A stretch of DNA of 22,956 bases from Planctomycetota bacterium. Its GTDB lineage: Bacteria > Planctomycetota > Brocadiia > Brocadiales > Brocadiaceae. The position numbers were made by a program, and so were the translations under genes. The stretch lies in the NCBI GenBank assembly GCA_023261465.1, contig JAHFOW010000023.1, positions 1 through 22,956 of the forward strand, in the 5' to 3' direction. The notes below the pieces were generated by a model, which worked only from the letters and a program-made list of their open reading frames with translations, was not told the origin of the DNA and made no database searches. This document shows, one piece after another, positions 15,914 through 22,956 of this stretch; position 1 is the first letter of the stretch, and the number at the start of each line of letters is the position of its first letter.

Positions 15914-15943
15914 TTGACAATAGAAACGGTTTTAGGCTATAAA
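15914..15943 (+). promoter_or_regulatory. Strong sigma-70 promoter far upstream of the RRM gene
   Basis: TTGACA (15914-15919, perfect), 18-bp spacer, TATAAA (15938-15943). A start near 15950 would give a leader of about 455 nt before ATG 16407, or serve an unrecognised small RNA. Confidence 0.7.
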
Positions 15944-15947
15944 TGAT

Positions 15948-15969
15948 TGTCCTTAAAAAAGGACATTTT
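15948..15969 (+). promoter_or_regulatory. Short hairpin with T-run at the predicted 5' end
   Basis: TGTCCTT (15948-15954) pairs with AAGGACA (15959-15965), loop AAAA, followed by TTTT. It overlaps the expected transcription start, so it is more likely a 5' stabilising hairpin, or chance, than a working terminator. Confidence 0.35.
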
Positions 15970-16406
15970 GCAACGTTACTCTTAATTTTCTCACCAAACT
16001 AATTTTAAAGGAACAAAAATCAATAACCTTTCCGACATATCCTGAGCTCAACGCAAGGGTCAAAAAACCATCCTGAATATTGATGACATTCCAGAGAAAA
16101 ATATCGTATCTTCTCGATTTTCATGATATCCATCGGGGTTAGGAGTAAAAACACATAACGGCAAATTTCAGAAATCAGATTTTTTCCGGCCAGGGTAATC
16201 ATTTCTGTCTTTGCAAGAAAAAAGGATATAGTAATCCCGGTCAGATTACCTCATCTCCAATGTGAAGACCTTGTATAAAAACACTTTAAAATTTTGTAAA
16301 AAGGAGTTGAAAGACTTTAAAAAGGGTTCAATCGCAACAAAAAAACATTAGTAGTGCAGGTATCAATTTTTGAGTGAAATATCACCATTTTGAAAGGAAA
16401 TATACT
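15970..16406 (+). other. Predicted long leader of the RRM gene
   Basis: No protein gene is supported here. Three mutually competing segments are visible: GGTAATC (16194-16200), GTAATC (16231-16236) and GATTACC (16244-16250). The third can pair with either of the others, giving a long-range or a local hairpin. AAAAAGGAGTTG at 16298-16309 looks like an SD site but has no good reading frame behind it. The region could be a regulatory leader or contain a small RNA. Confidence 0.35.
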
Positions 16407-16745
16407 ATGAATATCTTTGTGGGAAATTTAGCACGCGAAGTAAAAGAAGAAGATTTGCAACAGGCTTTTCAGGCCTTTGGCCAGGTAAAAACAGCCACGG
16501 TAATAAAGGATATGTTCAGCGGGGAATCAAAGGGATTCGGATTTGTGGAAATGCCAACAAAAGCTGAAGCATTAGCCGCAATCAACGGTTTAAATGGTAA
16601 GGACTTAAAGGGAAGGCCACTCAATGTAAATGAGGCCCGCCCACGTCCTGAAGGTCGTCGTGGTGGTAGCGGTGGCGGTGGTGGTGGTGGTGGCGGCGGA
16701 AGACAGGGCAATAGGGGAAGAACTGGCGGCGGAAGACGTTTCTAA
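16407..16745 (+). CDS. RRM-domain RNA-binding protein with glycine-rich tail
   Basis: A 112-residue protein. A single RRM (1-~78) has RNP2 IFVGNL (3-8) and RNP1 KGFGFVEM (42-49) with the two expected aromatic residues. A low-complexity tail follows (about 82-112), with ten consecutive glycines flanked by RRGGSG and RQGNRGRTGGGRR. This is the bacterial Rbp type, like the cyanobacterial cold-inducible RNA-binding proteins, which act on single-stranded RNA. ATG 16407 is chosen because AAGGA (16394-16398) lies 8 nt before it and the RRM starts at once. The earlier in-frame ATG 16374 would add 11 residues without an SD site. The FKBP gene begins 98 bp downstream. The predicted leader is unusually long, so post-transcriptional or cold control is plausible, but this is inference. 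Confidence 0.92.
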   Translation: MNIFVGNLAREVKEEDLQQAFQAFGQVKTATVIKDMFSGESKGFGFVEMPTKAEALAAINGLNGKDLKGRPLNVNEARPRPEGRRGGSGGGGGGGGGGRQGNRGRTGGGRRF

Positions 16746-16843
16746 GATTTCGCCGTGATTCATGAAATCCGCAGGATAAAAGATGCGACAAATAGATCTC
16801 TTATTCGTGCAATGAAACAAAAACAGCCCTAAGGAGAAATACC

Positions 16844-17263
16844 GTGACACAGGCAAAACATGGTGACATTGTGAAGGTTCACTATACCGGAAAATTGGAT
16901 GACGGTACGATATTTGATTCCTCTCAGGATCACGAACCTTTAGAGTTTACCATAGGCGGCGGTGAGATAATCCCGGGTTTTGAACATGCCGTAATCGGCA
17001 TGAAAGCCGGTGAATTGAAAACGATTAAGATTCCGGCAGATGAGGCATACGGTACATACCGGGAGGAAATGATAATGGTGGTAGACCGTAATGAATTCCC
17101 CAATGATTTAAAACTCGGAATAGGCTTACAACTGCAAATGCGTCATGAATCCGGACAAATTGTTCCCGTTACCGTGATCGATATTTCTGATTCAGATGTT
17201 ACACTGGACGCTAACCATCCTTTAGCCGGTGAAAACCTGACGTTCGATATTACGCTTGTATAA
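16844..17263 (+). CDS. FKBP-type peptidyl-prolyl isomerase, SlyD-like
   Basis: A 139-residue cytoplasmic protein without a signal peptide. GDIVKVHYTGKLDDGTIFDSS, FTIGGGEIIPGFEHAVIGMK and IPADEAYGTY are the FKBP core. The usual IF (insert-in-flap) domain of SlyD proteins occupies about residues 70-120 (DRNEFPNDLKLGIGLQLQM), and the chain returns to the core with DANHPLAGENLTFDITLV. SlyD-type enzymes isomerise X-Pro bonds and act as chaperones. There is no His-rich metal-binding tail as in E. coli SlyD. The start is GTG with AAGGAG at 16831-16836, 7 nt before it. Probably co-transcribed with the RRM gene; no separate promoter was identified. Confidence 0.93.
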   Translation: MTQAKHGDIVKVHYTGKLDDGTIFDSSQDHEPLEFTIGGGEIIPGFEHAVIGMKAGELKTIKIPADEAYGTYREEMIMVVDRNEFPNDLKLGIGLQLQMRHESGQIVPVTVIDISDSDVTLDANHPLAGENLTFDITLV

Positions 17264-17281
17264 ATAATTAAAACAAATCAA

Positions 17282-17417
17282 CCACCGCAGAGAACGCTTA
17301 AGTAAGGAGGCTCTTAAACGAAGATCGGATGTTTTGCCCATCAGAACTGATTATCTTCACGGTTTCTTATTTTCATGCAGTTTCCTTTCTTCGTTCTCTG
17401 CGCCCGCTGTGGTGAGG
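17282..17417. repeat. Inverted repeat between convergent genes
   Basis: CGCAGAGAACG (17286-17296) is exactly complementary to CGTTCTCTGCG (17392-17402), and the flanks CCACC and GGTG extend it imperfectly. It resembles the CACCGCAGAGAACGC repeat that I recall as interspersed in several bacterial genomes. It lies between the FKBP gene and the convergent methyltransferase and may also act as a transcription boundary. Confidence 0.55.
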
Positions 17418-17435
17418 TATCACAAATCGTTTACT

Positions 17436-18656
17436 TCACCCTGAAACATCTTCTGTAACGACAGAACCATGTCTCTTTGATAGAGGAAACACTCGGGCAA
17501 ATACGGCCTTGAGATAGCGACCCTCATGAAAAATTGTAGTAAAGGGGTGATCTGATGAAGCGCCGGTGATCTTGAATATCTGAAGAACAACACCGGCCTC
17601 CGAGGCAGAACGGGTCAGGATAGAGAGAAAGTCCTGTTCGGAAACCAGTCCTGAACAGGAACAGGTTAAGAGTATCCCGCCAGGTCTCACAACTTGCATA
17701 CCGAGGCGGTTAATATCACCATAGGTTCTCTGTGCCCTTTTAATCTCTTCTGCGCACCCGGCAAGTTTGGCCGGGTCAAGCACCACAACATCAGCCTGCC
17801 CGCCACGACTGACCATCATTCGAAGGTAATCAAATACATTAGCATGTTGAAAAGCCACTTTCACGCCATTCAGTTGTGCGTTTTCCTGCGCCGTCTCCAA
17901 CGCCTGTTCATCCAGATCAATACCCGTAACCAATTTTGCGCCAGCCAGCATTGCAGAAATGCCAAATCCGCCCGTATAACAAAAGCAATCAAGGACTTCC
18001 TTCTCATGACAATACTGAGAAAGCGCACGACGATTCTCACGCTGGTCGAGGAAAAACCCCGTCTTGTGTCCGGTTTTGAGATTCACCTTTATCCTTAACT
18101 GATTTTCCTTTATTTCTATAAAATTGGGACATGGATACTCCCTGGCTACCTTTGAAAAATCTACCCCTTCCTTTTGCGCCGTTCGTTCGTCAGGACGGAC
18201 GCCAATTCGAGCGCCGGGATACAGGGTTTGCAGGGACGAAACAATCCAGTCTATAATTCCAACATATCCGGCAGAATATGGCTCAACGACAAACACATCG
18301 GCAAATTTATCAATAATTAAACCCGACAGGCCATCGCCTTCTCCATGCACCAACCGATAACAGTTTGAGGCCTTATGGATTCCCAGGATTTCTTCCCGGA
18401 GTACTTTGGCCTGTTCAAATTTTTTGTGGAAAAATTGATTGTCCAGCGCTTCCGATTCATTCTCTGTCAGGAGCCGGATACCAATATTGCTTTGCTGATT
18501 GTAAATACCCCTGCCAATAAAATCCCCTTCTCTGGAAACAATCTCTACCAGTGCGCCCGGTTTTAATCGCTTTTGAGGATGGCGGATCATGCGGCTAAAT
18601 ATCCACGGGTGGAGCGAATTTCTTTTTGCTTTGAGTGAAATAATAGGAAGTTCCAT
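17436..18656 (-). CDS. Class I SAM-dependent rRNA methyltransferase, RlmI-like
   Basis: About 406 residues from ATG 18656. It has an N-terminal PUA domain (KRNSLHPWIFSRMI, then PGALVEIVSREGDFIGRGIYN), a central EEHEE-like part (GEGDGLSGLIIDKFADVFVV) and a C-terminal Rossmann methyltransferase with TGHKTGFFLDQREN, the SAM site DCFCYTGGFGISAMLAGA and the acidic GIDLDEQAL. LLTCSCSGLV is the conserved late Cys motif. RlmI makes m5C1962 of 23S rRNA in E. coli. The family often has DPP near the active site, whereas here it is VVLDPAKLAG, so the exact modification is open. An upstream ATG at 18668 adds four residues; neither start has an SD site. Convergent with the FKBP gene. Confidence 0.88.
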   Translation of the reverse strand: MELPIISLKAKRNSLHPWIFSRMIRHPQKRLKPGALVEIVSREGDFIGRGIYNQQSNIGIRLLTENESEALDNQFFHKKFEQAKVLREEILGIHKASNCYRLVHGEGDGLSGLIIDKFADVFVVEPYSAGYVGIIDWIVSSLQTLYPGARIGVRPDERTAQKEGVDFSKVAREYPCPNFIEIKENQLRIKVNLKTGHKTGFFLDQRENRRALSQYCHEKEVLDCFCYTGGFGISAMLAGAKLVTGIDLDEQALETAQENAQLNGVKVAFQHANVFDYLRMMVSRGGQADVVVLDPAKLAGCAEEIKRAQRTYGDINRLGMQVVRPGGILLTCSCSGLVSEQDFLSILTRSASEAGVVLQIFKITGASSDHPFTTIFHEGRYLKAVFARVFPLSKRHGSVVTEDVSG

Positions 18657-18668
18657 AATAAATAGCAT

Positions 18669-19178
18669 TTAAAAAATGTAACAATTCAGTCGACTAATAA
18701 TACATGCAGAACTACAACCCCCCTATCCCCATAGGCGTTAACTTAAAATGACGGATTAATTTAACTGTGTATTGAATAACGAATATCGGACAAGGAATTT
18801 CGAATTATATAGAACAGATACGAAATATAATAGCAGAAAACGGGGAAAAATCCAGAACTTAGGTATCACCCAAGATATGCAAAACGGTGGATTGGCGTAG
18901 CCCAAACGGGAGTATGAAGGATGCGAGTTGCCGTGCTGCACTTTTGAGATTGCTTCGAAAAAGACCCTCGCAAGGACATTGGGGTGGCTTCGGTGACATG
19001 CTATTGCCTTCGCAATGACACGCACATGGGGGCTTTGTGGTACACTGCAAGCTGTTACTGCGCATTCTGTCGTTGTGCATTGCGCTTTTCAGGTGAAATT
19101 CCTATGCAGTCGAGTTACACACCAGGAAAAGCTTTTGTTGGCAAATGCTGTACGCGGGGTTTTAATGGTTGCCCCAGG
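18669..19178. other. 510-bp intergenic region with decayed repeats
   Basis: Reading frames here are short, overlap on both strands and lack SD sites and recognisable domains, so I see no gene. The middle part consists of repeat-like sequence (see 18946-19020). It separates the RlmI-like gene (start side) from the 3' end of the RNase R gene; no intrinsic terminator for RNase R was found. Confidence 0.5.
18946..19020. repeat. Two diverged copies of a GATTGCTTCG...CTCGCAATGACA-type repeat
   Basis: GAGATTGCTTCG...CCCTCGCAAGGACA (18946-18978) is followed by GGTGGCTTCGG...CCTTCGCAATGACA (18981-19020). Both follow the pattern of the widespread non-coding repeat GAGATTGCTTCG...CTCGCAATGACA, which is known from many bacterial genomes; the identification is by recall. 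Confidence 0.5.
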
Positions 19179-21371
19179 TCATCTTTTCCCTTTTTCCTTA
19201 ACCTTCGGGAGTGGGTTTTTGGGTTTTTTTTCCTCACAACGGATAAAATCTACTTCTCTCTTTAAAAAATCTATTTTGTAAATCTTCACCTTTATAACAT
19301 CGCCAATCCTGTACATTTTCTTTTGCCGTGTGCCAACAAGGGCCATGTTTTTCTTGTCTATTTTATAGATATCGTCCGAAAGCGTGCGAATGTGGACAAG
19401 TCCCTCCAATAAATAGGTATTTACCTGGACAAAGAAACCATATTCCTGGATACCGGTTATGACGCCGTCAAAGATATCGCCGACCCGGTCTTCAAAGAAA
19501 CGAAGCATTTTAAGCTTCTTAATCTCCCGTTCAGCGTCGTCTGCCCTGCGTTCAGTCACAGAACAGTTGACCGCCAATTCGGGTAAACAATTCTTCCATA
19601 TGTCCCGGAGGATGGGGGATGATAACTCGCCCGAAAAATGCTGATCTAAAAGCCTGTGGACGATCAAATCAGGATAACGGCGTATGGGCGAGGTAAAATG
19701 GGTGTAGTGGTCCATTGCAAGCGCAAAGTGTCTTCCTTCTTCTGCCTTATAGACGGCCTGTTTCATTGACTTTAATAATACCAGATTTATCGTGTATGCC
19801 TCTGGTTTTCCGCGTATTTTATCCAACAATTTCTGCAAACTTTTACAATCAAAGGGGTCTACTTTTGTGTGCTCTAATCCACGGATAAAACTTGCAAAGT
19901 CCCACATGTCCTCCTCTTCCGGTTCGGGGTGTACCCGGCACAGCAGGGGCATGTTATTGTTATACATAAATGTTGCCACCGTTTCATTTGCCAGGAGCAT
20001 AAACTCTTCAATCAATTTATGAGAAATATCCCTCTCTACCTTCTCGACGTCCTTTACATACCCCTGTTCATCAAGCTTGATAGAGACTTCCGGAATGTCT
20101 AATTCCAGCGCCCCGCGTTCCAGCCGGTTTTTGAAAATTAACTGTGATAGATGCCCCATATCTTTCAGCATTACCCTGGCCTCATCAGAAATATCAACAT
20201 TATCCCCGTCGTTGAGAATGGCCGTGGCCTGATTATACGTCAAACGTTTGGCAACATTGATAATGGTATGCCGGATTTCAGAGTTAACAACCCTTCCCCG
20301 CCGATTGATTGTTGCAAAAACGCTCTTGGTAAGCCGGTCTTCCCCTTCCCGCAGACTACAAATATTGTTTGACAGGACTTCGGGGAGCATGGAGATGACC
20401 TCGCCGGGCAAATAGACGCTGGTGCCCCTGAAGCGGGCCTCCTTGTCAATTGCAGTATCGGGTTTTACATAAGAGGAGACATCGGCGATATGAACGCCTA
20501 ACAGCCAGTGTCCATGACTGTCATTTTCAAGGGATACCGCATCGTCAAAGTCTTTTGCGTCTTCAGGATCGATGGTAATGATAAGTTTGCTGCGGAGATC
20601 GAGTCTGTTCCCGATGTCTTTTTGGGAAACGGTATGAGGAACGTCTTTTGACTCCTGTATTACCTTGTGATTAAAGGTGTGAGGGAGATTATATTGATAT
20701 ACAATAGAACGAAGATCAACTTTGGGTTCTCCTTCTTTACCCAAAACCTCGGTAATTTCACCCTCGGGATTGAGATGCATTGACGGCCACACGGTAATAC
20801 GAACAACAACTTTATCTCCGGGTTGTGCGCCTTTGGTAACGTCTTCTGCTACATAGATATCCCTGAATAGCCGGGGTTCATCAGGGGCAACAAAACATAA
20901 CCGTTTTGATTTTTCAAAGGTGCCCACGACAAGGATATTTACCCGTTTCAGCACATTGACAATCTGGCCCGAGGCGCGCCGCCCCTTCTCAAACCGCTTT
21001 CCGGGTATCTGGGCATTTGTGGGAAGACGCACCACCACAAGGTCGCCATGCATGGCGGAACCCATGTCTTCTGCATTGATATAGATGTCTTCTCCTTCAT
21101 CTTCCCTGACCGGCACAACAAAACCAAATCCCCGTGAATTGCATTCAAGGTTGCCCACCACGAGATTTACCTTTCGGGGATCGGCATACTGCTTTTGTTT
21201 AATTTTTACCACATCACCGGAAAATTCCAGTTCCTGTAAAAGGTCACAAAATGCCCTATATTCTGTATCGCCGATTTCAAAGTGGTCGGCTAGTTCTGCG
21301 GCTGTTATGGGACTGTATTTTTTACTGCGGATAAAGTGGAGAATTTCGGCAGGATTAATCATGGGTGTCAT
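19179..21371 (-). CDS. rnr: Ribonuclease R
   Basis: A processive 3'-5' exoribonuclease able to degrade structured RNA. From ATG 21371 it has 730 residues. It has an N-terminal winged-helix part (INPAEILHFIRSKKYSPITA), cold-shock OB domains (GFGFVVPVREDEGEDIYI and the following one), and the RNB catalytic domain with IDPEDAKDFDDAVS, giving the metal-binding acids Asp268, Asp274, Asp276 and Asp277. HFTSPIRRYPDLIVHRLLD follows, then an S1 domain (GDIFDGVITGIQEYGFFVQV) and a short Lys-rich tail. The frame is open to 21440, but ATG 21371 overlaps the upstream stop as ATGA (start 21371-21369, stop 21370-21368), the usual mark of coupled translation; ATG 21362 is also possible. It is the last gene of the cluster with the coiled-coil protein and YhaM-like gene. 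Confidence 0.95.
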   Translation of the reverse strand: MTPMINPAEILHFIRSKKYSPITAAELADHFEIGDTEYRAFCDLLQELEFSGDVVKIKQKQYADPRKVNLVVGNLECNSRGFGFVVPVREDEGEDIYINAEDMGSAMHGDLVVVRLPTNAQIPGKRFEKGRRASGQIVNVLKRVNILVVGTFEKSKRLCFVAPDEPRLFRDIYVAEDVTKGAQPGDKVVVRITVWPSMHLNPEGEITEVLGKEGEPKVDLRSIVYQYNLPHTFNHKVIQESKDVPHTVSQKDIGNRLDLRSKLIITIDPEDAKDFDDAVSLENDSHGHWLLGVHIADVSSYVKPDTAIDKEARFRGTSVYLPGEVISMLPEVLSNNICSLREGEDRLTKSVFATINRRGRVVNSEIRHTIINVAKRLTYNQATAILNDGDNVDISDEARVMLKDMGHLSQLIFKNRLERGALELDIPEVSIKLDEQGYVKDVEKVERDISHKLIEEFMLLANETVATFMYNNNMPLLCRVHPEPEEEDMWDFASFIRGLEHTKVDPFDCKSLQKLLDKIRGKPEAYTINLVLLKSMKQAVYKAEEGRHFALAMDHYTHFTSPIRRYPDLIVHRLLDQHFSGELSSPILRDIWKNCLPELAVNCSVTERRADDAEREIKKLKMLRFFEDRVGDIFDGVITGIQEYGFFVQVNTYLLEGLVHIRTLSDDIYKIDKKNMALVGTRQKKMYRIGDVIKVKIYKIDFLKREVDFIRCEEKKPKNPLPKVKEKGKR

Positions 21372-22075
21372 TTTCTTAAAAAAGTTAACAAGATACCAAC
21401 CATCACCGCTATTTGACCTACCCAGAAGATGAACATCCATCGGATCATTTCTGTCTTTGTTTCAGCAATTTTCCCGATTAAACCAGTATTTACCTCTTCA
21501 ATTCTCCTTAACAGGCTTATTTTTGTTTCCGATATCCGTTCATTCACCGTCCCTGTTTCTTTCGATATCCGTTCATTCACCATCCCTACTTCTTCTGATA
21601 TCCTCTCGTTCACCTTTCCCACTTCTTCCGATATCCTTACATTTACCTTCGCTGTTTCTTCTGATATCCTTTCGCTTACTTTTCCTATCTCTTCCGATAT
21701 TCTTACATTTACCTTCGCTGCCTCTTCTGATATCCTTTCGCTTACTTTTCCTATCTCTTCCGATATCCTTACATTTACCTTCGCTGCCTCTTCTGATATT
21801 CGTTCGCTTACTTCCCCTATCTCCTTCGATATCCTCTCATTTACACCCCCTGTCTCTTTGGATATCCTTTCGTTCACCTTCCCCATTTCTTCCGATATCC
21901 GTTCACTTACCTTCCCTAATTCTTCCGTTAATCTCCTCTCGAACTTTTCTTCAACAAACACAAGCACATCTTCTTTTACGCTTGCATCTGTTTTATTAAT
22001 CAGTTCTATCAAAGAATCAGCGCCGTCTTCTCCCAGTTTTTCCCGTAAAACCCTTGGTACCGTTATAACAGCCAT
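21368..22075 (-). CDS. Coiled-coil tail-anchored membrane protein with 11-residue repeats
   Basis: A 235-residue protein. Residues 1-46 form a conserved-looking head (MAVITVPRVLREKLGEDGAD, ...VEEKFERRL). Residues 47-178 are twelve consecutive 11-residue units of type ERISEEIGKVS, with a decayed thirteenth at 179-189, predicting a long hendecad coiled coil. One transmembrane segment closes it (about 211-233, RWMFIFWVGQIAVMVGILL). The head-coil-tail plan resembles the LA_3696/DUF1640-like bacterial proteins, related in shape to mitochondrial MCUR1/CCDC90, whose bacterial role is unknown to me. GGGAGG lies 9 nt before the ATG. It begins 14 bp after the YhaM-like stop and overlaps the RNase R start by 4 bp, so the three are one operon. 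It may tether partners at the membrane; that is inference. Confidence 0.85.
   Translation of the reverse strand: MAVITVPRVLREKLGEDGADSLIELINKTDASVKEDVLVFVEEKFERRLTEELGKVSERISEEMGKVNERISKETGGVNERISKEIGEVSERISEEAAKVNVRISEEIGKVSERISEEAAKVNVRISEEIGKVSERISEETAKVNVRISEEVGKVNERISEEVGMVNERISKETGTVNERISETKISLLRRIEEVNTGLIGKIAETKTEMIRWMFIFWVGQIAVMVGILLTFLRK
21542..21937 (-). repeat. Tandem 33-bp repeat (12 units) encoding hendecads
   Basis: Twelve in-frame 33-bp units encode R/ERISxExxKVx. Two adjacent 66-bp double units, 21661-21726 and 21727-21792, are identical except for one base (21701 T, 21767 C), which indicates a recent duplication inside the gene. The units adjoin directly with no spacers. Confidence 0.9.
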
Positions 22076-22089
22076 AACGCCCGTCCTCC

Positions 22090-22956
22090 CTATTTTTTAT
22101 AGAGCCTCCGTTCAAACATTCTGATGTATTCTGTCCACGAACCGTTCGTGTCTTTTTGCTCGTTGATCGCCTTCGTTGCGGCTTGTATCTTTGCATCAAG
22201 ATTATCTAAATAGTGTAAAGCAATAGCCTCCGGAATGGCCGGCTTTACCGGCGATCCCCATTCCAACTCACCGTGATGGCTTAGTATCATATGAAGGAGG
22301 CCATTAAGCAACTCCGGGGGAAACTCTTCAATCTCCATTGCCTTTTTCTGGACAATGAGCACGCCGGAAGTTATATGACCGAGGAGGTAGCCCTCATCCG
22401 TATACTGGAAACTGCGTTCGTAGGATAATTCCCGTATCTTTCCGATGTCATGGAGAATTACGCCCGTGAGCAACAGGTCTCTTTTTACCGCAGGATAAAG
22501 ACCGGCAAAGCTCATAGCTAGTTTGGAAAGTGAAACAACGTGCTCCAGCAATCCCCCTAAATATGCGTGATGGTTTTGCACGGCAGCCGGGGCGGCGAAA
22601 AATGCGTTTTGGATGGTTTTATCCTGAAAAATATTCGTAAGCAGTTTTGAAAGGTGGACATCCTGAATGGTACGAAATATCTCCCTGAGTTCATCCTTTA
22701 AAAGAGAAATATCCTTTTCCGTACACGGGATAAATTCACTCATCTCCACCTGTGCATCGGGAACGAGAGAGACTTCATTAATTTTTATTTGGAGGATATT
22801 ATTGAATGTTTCAACAACCCCCTTGATCCTGACAAATGCGTCTTTTTGAAAACTATCACAAATCTGAGACGTCGCATCCCATTTCCTGGCCTCAAGAGAG
22901 CCAGACTTGTCCGCCAGTTGTAAGTTAAGATACGGTTTCTTGTCTTTCGTTTCCCT
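22090..22956 (-). CDS. YhaM-like 3'-5' exoribonuclease (OB + HD domains), 5' end outside window
   Basis: The frame is open to the window edge, giving 288 visible residues; the GTG at 22749 and ATG at 22743 are internal. The N-terminal visible part is an OB-fold (KPYLNLQLADKSGSLEARKW, then AFVRIKGVVETFNNILQIKI). An HD metal-dependent hydrolase domain follows: HHAYLGGLLEHVVSLS, LLLTGVILHDIGKI with the HD pair, LLGHITSG, MILSHHGELEWGSP and LHYLDNLDAK. OB followed by HD in this order is the layout of YhaM/Cbf1, which trims RNA and single-stranded DNA from the 3' end in Firmicutes. Only the first residues of the protein seem to be missing. The next gene starts 14 bp downstream. An alternative is another HD-domain nuclease or phosphatase of the same group. 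Confidence 0.88.
   Translation of the reverse strand, partial: RETKDKKPYLNLQLADKSGSLEARKWDATSQICDSFQKDAFVRIKGVVETFNNILQIKINEVSLVPDAQVEMSEFIPCTEKDISLLKDELREIFRTIQDVHLSKLLTNIFQDKTIQNAFFAAPAAVQNHHAYLGGLLEHVVSLSKLAMSFAGLYPAVKRDLLLTGVILHDIGKIRELSYERSFQYTDEGYLLGHITSGVLIVQKKAMEIEEFPPELLNGLLHMILSHHGELEWGSPVKPAIPEAIALHYLDNLDAKIQAATKAINEQKDTNGSWTEYIRMFERRLYKK

Noticed and set aside
16020..16202. 60-codon minus-strand frame in the RRM leader
   Set aside because: No SD, no recognisable feature, opposite to the predicted leader transcript.
18756..19281. Several 73-93 codon frames on both strands
   Set aside because: They overlap each other and consist of non-coding repeat sequence; none has an SD or domain.
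21542..21937. 33-bp direct repeats as a CRISPR array
   Set aside because: Units adjoin with no unique spacers and stay in one reading frame.
21429..22124. Long open frames on the + strand opposite the coiled-coil gene (231 and 180 codons)
   Set aside because: They are forced open by the 33-bp periodic repeat; the products are Ser/Phe/Leu-rich repeats with no SD or conserved domain, while the minus-strand frame has head, coil, membrane segment and operon spacing.
1..22956. tRNA or rRNA genes
   Set aside because: No cloverleaf with a GTTCRA-type arm or rRNA sequence was recognised in the intergenic stretches read by eye; a tRNAscan run would be decisive.

Overview
The window looks like chromosomal DNA of an anammox-type planctomycete (Brocadiales, Candidatus Brocadia/Kuenenia/Jettenia-like). 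This is inferred from a lone c'-type cytochrome, a divergent long RNase HII-like protein, a mix of genes with and without Shine-Dalgarno (SD) sites, and several families of small palindromic repeats between genes. No 16S gene or anammox-specific enzyme is present, so the assignment is provisional. Base composition is moderate; the first ~1.4 kb is clearly richer in A+T than the housekeeping genes that follow.

Layout. 1-1364 (+): the C-terminal part of a STAND-type NTPase-like protein, cut by the window edge and broken by a +1 frameshift in an A5 run. 1498-1974 (+): secreted single-haem cytochrome c'-like protein, with related palindromic repeats on both sides. 2161-6566 (-): carB and carA (carbamoyl phosphate synthase), read from a TTGACA promoter through a ~300-nt leader full of hairpins. 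7023-8901 (+): a PgsA-like phosphatidyltransferase and fused ribBA. 9286-11288 (+): RNase HII-like protein and asd (aspartate-semialdehyde dehydrogenase) behind a near-consensus promoter. 11297-11506 (-): yidD. 11605-11697 (+): a 30-codon, very basic small protein, possibly bS22/COX24-like. 11812-13296 (-): primary-type sigma factor, ending at a strong intrinsic terminator. About 13505-13714 (+): remnant of an IS1380-like transposase C-terminus. 14006-15691 (-): EttA-type ABC-F ATPase. 16407-17263 (+): RRM/glycine-rich RNA-binding protein and an SlyD-like FKBP prolyl isomerase; a strong promoter lies ~450 nt upstream of the RRM gene. 17436-18656 (-): RlmI-like rRNA methyltransferase. 19179-22956 (-): a tight cluster of a YhaM-like OB/HD 3'-5' exoribonuclease (5' end outside the window), a coiled-coil tail-anchored membrane protein built of 11-residue repeats, and RNase R.

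Much of the window serves RNA metabolism and translation: two 3'-5' exonucleases, an RNase HII-like protein, an RRM protein, an rRNA methyltransferase, EttA and a small basic protein. The rest is central biosynthesis (pyrimidine/arginine, lysine/threonine/methionine, riboflavin, phospholipid). I see no defence island, prophage, CRISPR array or clearly new multi-gene system. The best candidates for novelty are the exonuclease/coiled-coil membrane-protein operon with its recent 66-bp internal duplication, the divergent RNase HII-like enzyme, the long leaders of the carAB and RRM genes, and the unlisted 30-codon gene.
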